NCBI RefSeq assembly: GCF_902459555.1
Contig: NZ_CABPSM010000012.1
Location: 1 to 64,000, forward strand
Source of the DNA: Pandoraea horticolens
GTDB taxonomy: Bacteria; Pseudomonadota; Gammaproteobacteria; Burkholderiales; Burkholderiaceae
Direction of reading: 5' to 3'
DNA length: 64,000 nt
Shown here: positions 1-7,104 of the stretch, piece after piece
Layout of the letters: every line of letters starts with the position of its first letter
How positions within the stretch are numbered: the first letter of the stretch is position 1
The notes under the pieces: model-generated
Seen by the model: the letters and a program-made list of their open reading frames with translations, nothing else
Database searches by the model: none
What the model was told of the DNA's origin: nothing
Program-made: the position numbers and the translations under genes

Positions 1-16
1 CTGGTGTTAGTCAAAA

Positions 17-60
17 ACACAGTCTTATGCCTACCCGTTATTGTAAGTGGGTGACTGTGT
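17..60. repeat. Inverted repeat upstream of the tyrosine recombinase
   Basis: An 8-bp perfect inverted repeat (ACACAGTC at 17-24, GACTGTGT at 53-60) encloses a second short pair (ACCC at 33-36, GGGT at 49-52). It lies about 170 bases before the recombinase start. It could be a recombinase core or regulatory site, or chance. The rest of 61-233 shows no gene I can support. Confidence 0.35.
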
Positions 61-233
61 CCGGCGTTTCAGGGGGCCGCTCCAGTCTCCTTGACTCAGA
101 GCTTTCGTGATTAGCCTGGCGCAGATTTTCCGAGGACGGCAGGAACCACGGGCGTTTATCATGAAAAGGAGCGCCCAGCGTTTCTCTCTCGTAACAGGCT
201 CAATTTCGAGCGCATTACGAGGACCGAGAAACC

Positions 234-926
234 ATGCACGTCAAACGCGCCAAGACACTCAAACCCGCCCAGATCCGACACCTGCTCCGCGTAACCGAGG
301 CCACAAGTCGGCACCCTGAGCGTGACGCACTCGTTCTGCTGCTGGGCTTTACCTGCGGGATGAGGATCTCCGAGATCGCCCGCATCGAAGTGGCCGACGT
401 GCTCCAGCCGTCCGGACTGATTCGAGAAGAAGTGAGCCTGCGAGCGGCAATCACGAAAGGCTGCCGCCAGCGCTGCGTGTACCTAAGCCATCCGAAGGCG
501 CTTGCCGCGCTCGAACACTACATCGAATGGAGGTGGGAGCAGGGCAAGGGCACTGCAATGGATCGCCAGAAGTGGAGGGGCTTAATGCCCCAGACGTCGC
601 TGGTTCTTACGCATAAGGGGAGCCGTTACGAGTTGAGCGTCAAGCGCCGAACGAATGACACCGGAGAGCAGGTCGAATACCTGGCAGCGGACAGCTTGCA
701 GAGCTATGTCACCGGCCTGTACCGCGCGGCAGGGCTTGGGAACGGTTACAGCAGCCACTCTGGCCGCCGCACCTTTGCCAGTCGCCTTTTGGCACAAGGT
801 CATTCGATCGAAACCGTTCAGATACTGCTTGGCCACGCTCATCTTGACCACGTATCGCCGTATCTGGAAGTGACACCACGCGAGGCGAGTGAGGCCGTGG
901 CAGCTTTGGGAGAAGGTTGGGACTGA
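234..926 (+). CDS. Short tyrosine recombinase (site-specific integrase)
   Basis: A 230-residue protein that is essentially the catalytic domain of a lambda-integrase/XerCD-type tyrosine recombinase, which cuts and rejoins DNA through a covalent phosphotyrosine. The catalytic set is visible in order: Arg44 in GMRISEI, a candidate Lys75, His175 and Arg178 in HSGRR, His201 in LLGH, and nucleophile Tyr210. About 30 residues precede the domain, so the usual N-terminal core-binding (SAM-like) domain is absent or very short; full-size integrases have 300-400 residues. The gene is followed by a hairpin and then a toxin-antitoxin pair, and a dif site lies 1.5 kb downstream. This fits a mobile element at the terminus. 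Its recombination site is not known. Confidence 0.88.
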   Translation: MHVKRAKTLKPAQIRHLLRVTEATSRHPERDALVLLLGFTCGMRISEIARIEVADVLQPSGLIREEVSLRAAITKGCRQRCVYLSHPKALAALEHYIEWRWEQGKGTAMDRQKWRGLMPQTSLVLTHKGSRYELSVKRRTNDTGEQVEYLAADSLQSYVTGLYRAAGLGNGYSSHSGRRTFASRLLAQGHSIETVQILLGHAHLDHVSPYLEVTPREASEAVAALGEGWD

Positions 927-931
927 CAAGC

Positions 932-964
932 GCACGATGACCAAGATCACGCGTGTCATCGTGC
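932..964 (+). terminator. Hairpin after the recombinase gene
   Basis: A perfect 10-bp inverted repeat (GCACGATGAC at 932-941, GTCATCGTGC at 955-964) with a 13-base loop begins 5 bases after the recombinase stop codon. There is no T-run after it. It may be a weak or Rho-assisted terminator, or an RNA structure separating the recombinase from the toxin-antitoxin operon. Confidence 0.4.
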
Positions 965-982
965 AGTTGGACCTTGCATTTT

Positions 983-1012
983 GATATTCCTTACATTAAA
1001 GTAAGGAATATC
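983..1012. promoter_or_regulatory. Perfect inverted repeat, probable toxin-antitoxin operator
   Basis: Arms GATATTCCTTAC (983-994) and GTAAGGAATATC (1001-1012) are exact reverse complements across the 6-base spacer ATTAAA. The repeat ends 12 bases before the antitoxin ATG, and its right end runs into the ribosome-binding site GGAGG. AbrB/MazE/VapB-type antitoxins usually bind such sites to autoregulate their operon, so this is the expected operator. Confidence 0.7.
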
Positions 1013-1024
1013 GGAGGTGCCACA

Positions 1025-1270
1025 ATGACAGCAGCAACAATCACGTCGAAGGGCCAGGTCACGATCCCAGTGGACGTGCGGAACCAGTTGGGCCTGGAGT
1101 CCGGTGACCGGATCGAATTCAGCTTCAACGAAGCAACGGGTCGGTACGAGGTTTATCCGGCCACGCGTTCGCTCACCTCGCTGAAAGGCGTCGTCAAGAA
1201 GCCGACCAAACCTGTCTCGGTCGAAGACATGAATCTTGCCATCGCCCAGCAGGGGGCGTCCGCACGATGA
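1025..1270 (+). CDS. AbrB/MazE/VapB-type antitoxin
   Basis: An 81-residue protein. Residues 3-35 are a SpoVT/AbrB swapped-hairpin DNA-binding domain (TSKGQVTIPVDVRNQLGL, then GDRIEF). The C-terminal half is short and charged, as expected of the part that wraps and neutralises a toxin. The ATG at 1025 is preferred over an in-frame ATG at 953 because GGAGG stands just ahead of it and the operator repeat lies upstream. The stop overlaps the toxin start as ATGA, so the two genes are translationally coupled. It should hold the adjacent PIN toxin inactive and repress the operon through the repeat at 983-1012. Confidence 0.85.
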   Translation: MTAATITSKGQVTIPVDVRNQLGLESGDRIEFSFNEATGRYEVYPATRSLTSLKGVVKKPTKPVSVEDMNLAIAQQGASAR

Positions 1271-1665
1271 TCGGATTGGATACGAACGTTCTGGTCCGGT
1301 ACTTCGCGCAGGACGACGTCGCACAGTCCAAGAAGGCGACGGCTTTGATGGAATCTCTCACGGCGGAACAACCGGGATATGTTTCTCAGGTGGCGTTGAT
1401 CGAGGTCGTCTGGGTGCTCGGGCGCTGCTACGGTGTTGAACGGGAGCAGATGAAGGACATCATCGATTCGATGATAGCCACAAAGGAGTTGGTCGTCGAA
1501 AGTGCAGACACTGTGCGCAAAGCGTTGCGCGTTTTCGCGGCGTCTGCGAAGGCGGATTTCGCAGATTGCTTGATCGAACGTTCCGGTCACGCTGCCGAGT
1601 GTGAATACACCGTTACTTTTGACGGGACAGCGGCGAAAGTAGCCGGGATGCGTTTGCTTAAGTGA
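1267..1665 (+). CDS. vapC: VapC-family PIN-domain ribonuclease toxin
   Basis: A 132-residue PIN-domain protein, the usual length for VapC toxins, which are Mg-dependent RNases cutting tRNA or rRNA. The acidic active-site residues are present: Asp5 in the opening MIGLDTN, Glu46 in VALIEV, Asp97/Asp100 in the KADFADCLI stretch, and Asp119 in TFD. The gene overlaps the antitoxin by 4 bases (ATGA), the standard arrangement. No residue appears lost, so the pair looks functional. It may serve to stabilise a mobile element near dif; that role is inference. Confidence 0.9.
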   Translation: MIGLDTNVLVRYFAQDDVAQSKKATALMESLTAEQPGYVSQVALIEVVWVLGRCYGVEREQMKDIIDSMIATKELVVESADTVRKALRVFAASAKADFADCLIERSGHAAECEYTVTFDGTAAKVAGMRLLK

Positions 1666-1689
1666 GCGAAAGAGCTACTGGAGTAGACG

Positions 1690-2310
1690 ATGCCCAACGG
1701 CGACCTGAACGACGCGACACAACGCTCCCACGATTGGATGGTTTCGTGCGCGGAATTGCTGGAAGGGGTGACGTTCAACACGACGTCACGGGCACGCGTA
1801 TCCGTTGCGCTCCAGCATCTATGCATCGAGCATCATCAGGGTGCGCACGTATTGGTCGACAACGGCGTGCGAGGTTCTGCCTTTGCTCTATACCGTCCGC
1901 AATTCGAAGCGTATACGCGCGCTCATTGGTATTTCTACTGCGCAACGGACGCTCAGTTGGGCGATTTTGTTCAGGGTAGGGAGCCGCCACGGATGAGTCA
2001 ACTAGTAGGCGATCTCGAACAAGTAATGGGGCGACCTGGTGAAGTCATCCGACGAGTCAAAGACCAGACTTGGCGCGAAATGTGCGCTTTTACTCATGGT
2101 GGTGCGATTCAAGTCAAAGCGCGAGCTTTGCGGGACGAAATTCGACAGAGCTATACAGACGCTCACACGGGGCAACTGATCGACGCGATGGCGTGTCTTT
2201 CCTATCTTGGCGCTCTGGGAATTGCCGCAGTGGCAGATGATGAAGCGTTGGCTAACCGACTGTACTCGCGACATCAAGCTATCTACTCGGGGGTCTACAA
2301 CCGCGTCTAA
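1690..2310 (+). CDS. Uncharacterised protein downstream of vapC
   Basis: A 206-residue protein with no signal peptide and no family I recognise with confidence. It is mostly helical, with conserved-looking pieces FEAYTRAHWYFYCA (about residues 77-90) and CAFTHGGAIQ (about 137-146). The latter resembles the T-H-G motif of helical proteins often found beside defence or mobile genes (DUF5677/DUF6988-like), but I cannot assign one. It starts 24 bases after the vapC stop with a GGAG ribosome-binding site, so it may be a third gene of the toxin-antitoxin operon. An FtsK-type octamer lies inside it at 1974. Confidence 0.65.
   Translation: MPNGDLNDATQRSHDWMVSCAELLEGVTFNTTSRARVSVALQHLCIEHHQGAHVLVDNGVRGSAFALYRPQFEAYTRAHWYFYCATDAQLGDFVQGREPPRMSQLVGDLEQVMGRPGEVIRRVKDQTWREMCAFTHGGAIQVKARALRDEIRQSYTDAHTGQLIDAMACLSYLGALGIAAVADDEALANRLYSRHQAIYSGVYNRV
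1974..1981 (+). promoter_or_regulatory. KOPS-type octamer (GGGTAGGG) pointing to dif
   Basis: This matches GGGNAGGG, the FtsK-orienting polar sequence of E. coli. It is on the plus strand left of dif, so it points towards the site at 2417. It lies inside the coding region of the preceding gene. A single octamer can occur by chance; its value is its agreement with those at 5094 and 7357. Confidence 0.45.
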
Positions 2311-2416
2311 GTGAACGGAAAAACGCATTTCGGGAGCGCAGATGATTATCGCCAGTGCGAGAGTTCGAGCGATAACGGTTGCACATTTCTACCGAGGCAT
2401 TTGGTGTTCCGTCATA

Positions 2417-2444
2417 ATTTAACATAATGTACATTATGCGAATC
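2417..2444 (-). other. dif: dif, XerC/XerD chromosome dimer-resolution site
   Basis: Read on the minus strand the 28 bases divide as an 11-bp XerC arm GATTCGCATAA, a 6-bp centre TGTACA, and an 11-bp XerD arm TTATGTTAAAT. From memory of the E. coli site, the XerD arm is identical, the XerC arm differs at positions 2 and 4, and the centre differs by one base. The inner 16 bases (2423-2438) form a perfect palindrome. The site is intergenic, 106 bases after the 206-residue gene. Polar octamers on both sides point to it. This places the window at the replication terminus. Confidence 0.88.
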
Positions 2445-2674
2445 AATGGTGCCTAACACGCGAGCTCAAGTTCCAGCAGATCTACGCCCGATGGCCCGAG
2501 TCCGAACGATTTCGATCAAGCCGCCGTCGAGGCGTCCACGCTTTTCCTCATACGGCCTTCGATAACTGCCATGCGCAGCGGCATCGCCAGATCATCCGCC
2601 GGTTCCTTGACCTCCAACGTCTGTCTGGCGGCTACCTTGTGCGCCCGTGCGAATTGACGCGAAGCGCTCCTTCG
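2445..2674. other. Intergenic region right of dif
   Basis: About 230 bases between dif and the 2H-phosphoesterase-like gene. The minus strand has an open frame of about 52 codons ending at 2516, starting right after the stop of the neighbouring gene and following an AAGGAG-like motif, but without an ATG, GTG or TTG start near its 5' end. Its translation resembles nothing I know. It is best read as a gene remnant or chance frame. Confidence 0.4.
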
Positions 2675-3418
2675 TTACTTGGTCAAGGTAAGCTGTTTGA
2701 GCTTTTTGGAAGCCGTTCCGAACTGACCCAGTTGGTAGACAGCCGCGCCGGCAGGTGCGAACGAAAACACATTGAAGGGTTCAGCCAACATCTTGTCAAG
2801 GTCCGCTTTGGGGGCAACACCGGTCGTAACGTGCGGAGTGAACTTCTCACCGGATGAGTTCGGCGCGAAGGTCGAAACATACGTAATCAAGACTGGATCA
2901 ATGACAGGATCATCAGGTGTCGTGACGAACGCCGCCGAATCCCCAGTCTCAACCGTGTAAGGAGCCACAGCGGCAAGCAGGTTCGCTTGCAGTTTAAGCA
3001 GCGCCGGCGTCGGTTTGGCGAGAATGCCGGCCAAGCCGACCTCCCCAGTCGGAATGTAAAAATACTTGAACGCTTCAAGCCGCATAGCCTTCACGTCGGA
3101 TTGAGCAAGCACCTTGTTGGCGGCCGCATACACTTTGTCGAGATCGGTAGTGCGGACGAAACGCTGGATGACCGTGATATGCGCCCTATGTGTTTCGTCG
3201 AGCGCAAAACCTGTTGGAAAAATCTTGCGCAAACGCGCGTTGGTCGCTTCCGCCTTTTTGAGCATTGTTGCATCCGGCTCAAGAAGAATATCAATCGCCG
3301 TTACGCTGTCAGAGCCAGCGGTCTCCCGACTGAACCCGATGCCCGACCACATAACCGTTGTCAGTCCAGCGGCGCACACTAAACTGAACAATCGGCGACG
3401 ACGAAGCATGTTGCTCAT
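2675..3418 (-). CDS. Exported 2H-phosphoesterase-like (2'-5' RNA ligase fold) protein
   Basis: A 247-residue protein with an N-terminal signal sequence: RRRR at residues 6-9, a hydrophobic core at about 10-30, and likely cleavage before about residue 35. The mature part has two H-x-T-x motifs, HITV at 80-83 and HVTT at 196-199, with the spacing and order of the 2H phosphoesterase superfamily (LigT, CPDase, 2'-5' RNA ligase). Those enzymes hydrolyse or join 2',3'-cyclic or 2',5' phosphodiester bonds. An exported version is less usual, so the substrate is unclear. AAGGAG lies 7 bases before the ATG. No operon partner is visible. Confidence 0.7.
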   Translation of the reverse strand: MSNMLRRRRLFSLVCAAGLTTVMWSGIGFSRETAGSDSVTAIDILLEPDATMLKKAEATNARLRKIFPTGFALDETHRAHITVIQRFVRTTDLDKVYAAANKVLAQSDVKAMRLEAFKYFYIPTGEVGLAGILAKPTPALLKLQANLLAAVAPYTVETGDSAAFVTTPDDPVIDPVLITYVSTFAPNSSGEKFTPHVTTGVAPKADLDKMLAEPFNVFSFAPAGAAVYQLGQFGTASKKLKQLTLTK

Positions 3419-3499
3419 CTTGAAACTCCTTGGCTGTTGAATTCTTCTATGAATTGACCCTGCATCGCCCTGCTCTCTCCGGAGACTGATTTGCTTGAG

Positions 3500-3745
3500 T
3501 CACGCGACGAAGCATGCTCCAGCGCATTGCCGGAGATAATAGGCTTCTGACTCGGTCAGCGAGATGTTGCCGATGGGGCACAGCAGGCGGTGATGGTGAA
3601 ACAGTCTACCCGCTTGAACGTGGCATTCTCGACGGACGGCAGGCTCGGCCAGGAACCCCGGTGAATTACCTCGCTCTTGCAATGACCATTGATCATCTCG
3701 GCGAGCGCGTTATCGGTTTCGTGGAAGCGAAGTCGGATGCTCTCT
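3500..3745 (-). pseudogene. Remnant of an IS3-family transposase (OrfB C-terminal end)
   Basis: The minus strand encodes, in two frames, the end of an IS3-family DDE transposase. The first stretch reads DNALAEMINGHCKSEVIHRG and then VENATFKRVD. After a frameshift near 3600 it continues as FHHHRLLCPIGNISLTESEA, matching the familiar end with a PIGNIPPAEAE-type motif. The N-terminal part, OrfA and the element ends are missing. It occupies most of the gap between the 2H-phosphoesterase-like gene and the aminotransferase and marks past insertion and deletion here. Confidence 0.75.
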
Positions 3746-3886
3746 CCTTCCCCCACACTACCGCAACTGGGTGAGCGCATGTTAGCAGACTCGCCGTGCA
3801 GCAATGGTGCGCTGCATCCATCGCAGAACTTACCACCGAGTAGAATCTGTTCTAGATATTTCACTCTTCCATTATCGGAGGCGGAT

Positions 3887-5014
3887 GTGCCCGGACTACT
3901 TCCCGATGTCGACCACGAGGGACTCCTCGAATACTCGGTCGTGTACACCGATCGATCCATCAATCACATGTCGCAACGCTTTCAAGGCGTCATGCGCGAT
4001 ATTTCCGATGTCCTGAAAAAGGTCTACAGCGCAAAGTCGGTGGCCATCGTTCCGGGTAGCGGGACTTTCGGCATGGAAGCCGTTGCCCGGCAGTTCGCGA
4101 CGAACAAGAAATGTCTGGTCATTCGTAATGGCTGGTTCAGCTTCCGCTGGTCGCAGATTTTCGACATGGGCAGCATTCCGTCCGAGTCGATCGTACTGAA
4201 AGCGCGTCCGGTCGAACCCGGAAGACAAGCGGCCTATGCACCGGCGCCGATCGAAGAGGTCGTCGCCGCGATCAGGGAACACAAGCCGGATCTGGTCTTT
4301 GCCCCGCACGTCGAAACCGCTTCCGGAATGATGTTGCCCGACGCCTATTTGCGCGCGGTGGCCGACGCGGTTCATAACGTCGGCGGCATGTTTGTCCTCG
4401 ATTGCATCGCCTCCGGTACGGTCTGGGTCGACATGCAGGCCTGCGGCATCGATGTCCTGATTAGCGCACCGCAAAAAGGATGGAGTGCGTCACCCTGCTG
4501 TGCAATGGTCATGCTCAGCCCGTTCGCATGCGAGAGAATCGAGTCGACGACGAGTACCAGTTTCGCTTGCGATCTCCGTCAATGGCTTCAGATCATGGAG
4601 GCCTACGAGAAGGGAGGGTTCGCGTATCACGCCACGATGCCGACGGACAGTCTCACGACATTGCGCGACGTCATGAAGGAAACCGAGGCGTACGGCTTCG
4701 ACAAAGTGCGGATGGAACAACTTGAACTCGGACAGCGCGTTCGCTCGCTGCTGGCTGGCAAGGGCTTCAAAGGCCTGGCGGCCGAAGGGTTCGAGGCCGC
4801 CGGTGTTGTGGTCTGCTACACCGATGACGACGGCATTCGCTCCGGAAAGAAATTCGCCGATGTGGGCTTGCAGATCGCGGCCGGCGTTCCGCTTCGCGTC
4901 GATGAGCCCGCCGATTTCAAAACCTTCCGCATTGGGTTGTTCGGCCTGGACAAACTGCATGACATCGAAGGCGCAGTGAACCGGCTCTCTAAGGCGCTGA
5001 ACAGCATTTCATAA
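3887..5014 (+). CDS. Class V PLP-dependent aminotransferase
   Basis: A 375-residue fold-type I PLP enzyme of the alanine-glyoxylate/serine-pyruvate aminotransferase group. The PLP lysine is Lys197 in SAPQKGW. The glycine-rich cofactor loop GSGTFGMEAV follows the N-terminal segment, and the PLP-ring Asp is in FVLDCIASG. The start is GTG at 3887: GGAGG stands 5 bases ahead, and the frame upstream of it lies in DNA with no family similarity. The neighbour 97 bases downstream is a broken Ldh2-family dehydrogenase, so the gene was probably part of a short amino-acid or oxo-acid pathway now interrupted. Substrate not predictable. Confidence 0.85.
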   Translation: MPGLLPDVDHEGLLEYSVVYTDRSINHMSQRFQGVMRDISDVLKKVYSAKSVAIVPGSGTFGMEAVARQFATNKKCLVIRNGWFSFRWSQIFDMGSIPSESIVLKARPVEPGRQAAYAPAPIEEVVAAIREHKPDLVFAPHVETASGMMLPDAYLRAVADAVHNVGGMFVLDCIASGTVWVDMQACGIDVLISAPQKGWSASPCCAMVMLSPFACERIESTTSTSFACDLRQWLQIMEAYEKGGFAYHATMPTDSLTTLRDVMKETEAYGFDKVRMEQLELGQRVRSLLAGKGFKGLAAEGFEAAGVVVCYTDDDGIRSGKKFADVGLQIAAGVPLRVDEPADFKTFRIGLFGLDKLHDIEGAVNRLSKALNSIS

Positions 5015-5093
5015 TGCGCTTTCCCGGCAAATTGGGGGCACGGCGCGCCCCGGCGGAGCGTGGCGAAGGCATATTGCAGTCACCCTCACCACG

Positions 5094-5101
5094 CCCTCCC
5101 C
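5094..5101 (-). promoter_or_regulatory. KOPS-type octamer pointing left to dif
   Basis: The plus strand reads CCCTCCCC, which is GGGGAGGG on the minus strand and fits GGGNAGGG. It lies right of dif and points left, towards it. Confidence 0.4.
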
Positions 5102-5111
5102 CTTGAAAACC

Positions 5112-5310
5112 ATGCGACTCGAGATAGGTGAAGCCAAGGCACTCGTTCGGCAAGCGGCTCTGGCTGCCGGCGCGAACGAGCAGACAGCCACGCCGCTGGC
5201 AAATGCCACCGTTCCTGCAGGCCAATAGTTTCACAGTAGGCGAGTTGGGCTATTACACGCGACGGTTGGCTGAGGCGGGTCTCGTCTGTCTGGCCATGTA
5301 TCGAATGGCA
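5112..5310 (+). pseudogene. Broken Ldh2-family (malate/L-lactate-type) dehydrogenase
   Basis: From the ATG at 5112 a 38-residue frame begins like the N-terminus of Ldh2/MdhC-type NAD(P)-dependent 2-hydroxyacid dehydrogenases (MRLEIGEAKALVRQAALAAG) and ends at TAG near 5226. A second frame then carries ELGYYTRRLAEAGLVCLAMY, which corresponds to the family's G-Y-Y nucleotide-binding stretch about 70 residues further on. The piece between and everything after about 5310 (over 200 residues) are missing. It lies in line with the aminotransferase and was probably its operon partner. The remaining 5311-5412 shows no gene. Confidence 0.6.
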
Positions 5311-5412
5311 AGGCAGACAGGGTTACCGGCAAATTTCAGGCCGGACCGGACCCTTTTCGGTAAACTGCCGGTATTCGGGACACATTGCCTCCCGCCGCTT
5401 ACTTAGTCTCAC

Positions 5413-6255
5413 ATGTCGAATACCCACGAAATCCGTCCTGGCCAGTCCGTCGAACTGCTCAAGGAACTGCATATCCTGACGCGCGATGGCAAGATGAATC
5501 AGGACAGCCGCCGCAAGCTCAAGCAGGTCTATCACCTGTTCCAGTTCATTGAGCCCCTGCTGCAGGAAGTCAAGACCGAGAGCGGTCGCGTGACGCTGGC
5601 GGACCATGGTGCCGGCAAGTCGTATCTCGGCTTCATCCTCTACGATCTGTTCTTCAAGGCACTGGCCGACGACTCGCACATCTTCGGCATCGAAACCCGC
5701 GAAGAACTGGTCACGTCGTCTCAAGCGCTGGCCGCACGGTTGGGCTTTCCCGGCATGTCGTTCCTCAACCTGTCTGTCGCGGAATCGATCACGTCACCTG
5801 CGCTGCCCGAGACGATCGATGTCGTCACGGCACTGCATGCCTGCAATACCGCCACCGACGACGCCATCCGCTTCGCATTGGCCAAGAAGGCACGCCATAT
5901 CGTGCTGGTGCCTTGCTGTCAGGCCGAAGTGGCGGGCGTACTGCGCAAGCACAAAGGCAAGCTGCTGGCAGGCAATCCGCTGACGGAAATCTGGCGCCAT
6001 CCCCTGCATACCCGCGAGTTCGGCAGTCAGGTCACCAACGTGCTGCGCTGCCTGCAACTGGAAGCCCACGGCTACCACGTCACCGTCACCGAGCTGGTGG
6101 GCTGGGAGCACTCGATGAAGAACGAGCTGATTATCGCGCAGTACAAGAACCTGCCGCGCCGTCGCCCCGCCGAACGACTCGAAACGGTGATCGAATCCCT
6201 CGGACTGGAAGAGTTGCGCGAGCGCTTTTCCACCGCGCTGGCGCCGCCGGCGTAA
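5413..6255 (+). CDS. Class I SAM-dependent methyltransferase
   Basis: A 280-residue cytoplasmic protein with a Rossmann-type SAM-binding motif at about residues 61-73 (TLADHGAGKSYLG) and a helical N-terminus. It resembles the Methyltransf_32 (PF13679) group, members of which act on RNA or proteins; the substrate is not known. The later strand reads DVVTALHACNTATDDAIRFA, with the H-A-C-x-x-A-T-D pattern typical of this group, and a cysteine pair follows in LVPCCQ. The gene stands alone and ends just before a bidirectional terminator shared with the convergent GntR gene. Confidence 0.82.
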   Translation: MSNTHEIRPGQSVELLKELHILTRDGKMNQDSRRKLKQVYHLFQFIEPLLQEVKTESGRVTLADHGAGKSYLGFILYDLFFKALADDSHIFGIETREELVTSSQALAARLGFPGMSFLNLSVAESITSPALPETIDVVTALHACNTATDDAIRFALAKKARHIVLVPCCQAEVAGVLRKHKGKLLAGNPLTEIWRHPLHTREFGSQVTNVLRCLQLEAHGYHVTVTELVGWEHSMKNELIIAQYKNLPRRRPAERLETVIESLGLEELRERFSTALAPPA

Positions 6256-6290
6256 GGCCGCGCGATGCTCCTGCATCGCCAGCACAGCAC

Positions 6291-6320
6291 AAGAACCCGC
6301 CCGCTCGGGCGGCTTCTTTC
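6291..6320. terminator. Bidirectional terminator between methyltransferase and gntR
   Basis: Stem CCGCCCG (6297-6303) pairs with CGGGCGG (6306-6312) over a 2-base loop, flanked by AAGAA on the left and TTCTTTC on the right. The outer bases extend the stem and supply a T-rich tail. It serves the convergent genes on both sides; its edge touches the stop codon of the GntR gene. Confidence 0.75.
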
Positions 6321-7104
6321 ATTTCAACGGTCCTGGAAAGTCGCCAGACACGAGATCGCGTCTGGCCAACGAGTCGAATCGCTCTCGTGCCGAGTGAAGC
6401 ATATGCAACGTGATCTGCTTGACTTCGGCCTGACTCTGCTTGATATGCGCCTCGATTCTCGCTTGCGCCAGACCCACGTCGCGGGAGTGAATGGCGTCAA
6501 GAATCGCTGCGTGCTCTTCGTACGTCGCCACCACGCGAGGCGCCTTGGTGAAGTCCAGCCGCCGGATGATACGGATTCGCTCGGTGACATCGAAATGCAT
6601 CCTGACCATCTCCAGATTCCCGATCGCCGCGATCAACCCCGCGTGAAATGCTTCGTCCAATGCCGCGACCTTCGCGGGCTCGGGCTCACGCTGCGCCGGG
6701 GCCACGCACCATATCTCGCGTAGCGGCATCAGCGCATCGACGGCCCCCTCCCTGACCAGACGAGCGATGGCCGCCGACTCCATCATGATGCGGATTTCAT
6801 AAAGGTCTTCGAAGTACTTGAAGTCGAATTCCCGCACCTGCCAGCCGCTCTTGAAGTGGACTTCGACGTAGCCCTCGCGTTGCAGCCAGAACAACGCCTG
6901 TCGAACGGGCGTGCGGCTAACCTGCATTCGGGTCGCCACGTCGCCCTCGCTAAAGCGGTCTCCCGGCAGCAGACGAAAGTCAAAGATGTCGGCCTTGAGT
7001 CTGGCGTAAATCTGGGCAGCCAGCGAACCGGCGCTACTCGCCGGGCCAAGTTCCGGCGAATGCATGTCGGCCGGTTCGACAACGTCGATGGTGACAGTCT
7101 TCAT
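6319..7104 (-). CDS. GntR-family (FadR/FCD type) regulator of the urea operon
   Basis: A 261-residue transcription factor. A winged helix (about residues 30-95; core SEGDVATRMQVSRTPVRQAL) is followed by an FCD all-helical sensor domain (about 105-240). Metal/ligand-binding residues of FCD proteins are visible: D-x3-H in LDEAFHAGL, His in EEHAAILDAI, and a later His in EAHIKQ. The ATG at 7104 overlaps the urea carboxylase stop as TGA/ATG, so it is the last, coupled gene of the atzF-uca operon and very likely controls it. A CTTGT-N2-ACAAG site ahead of atzF fits an operator of this subfamily. Confidence 0.88.
   Translation of the reverse strand: MKTVTIDVVEPADMHSPELGPASSAGSLAAQIYARLKADIFDFRLLPGDRFSEGDVATRMQVSRTPVRQALFWLQREGYVEVHFKSGWQVREFDFKYFEDLYEIRIMMESAAIARLVREGAVDALMPLREIWCVAPAQREPEPAKVAALDEAFHAGLIAAIGNLEMVRMHFDVTERIRIIRRLDFTKAPRVVATYEEHAAILDAIHSRDVGLAQARIEAHIKQSQAEVKQITLHMLHSARERFDSLARRDLVSGDFPGPLK

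Noticed and set aside
107-319. Short frame before the recombinase
   Set aside because: Overlaps the recombinase start in another frame, Arg-rich with no recognisable pattern and no ribosome-binding site.
932-974. Possible integron attC site after the recombinase
   Set aside because: GTTGGAC near 968 fits the GTTRRRY box and an inverted repeat is present, but no matching RYYYAAC box exists on the other side and the recombinase lacks integron-integrase features.
3689-3886. Upstream extension of the aminotransferase frame
   Set aside because: The 66 extra codons overlap the IS3 remnant, show no family similarity and lack a ribosome-binding site, while GTG 3887 has GGAGG.
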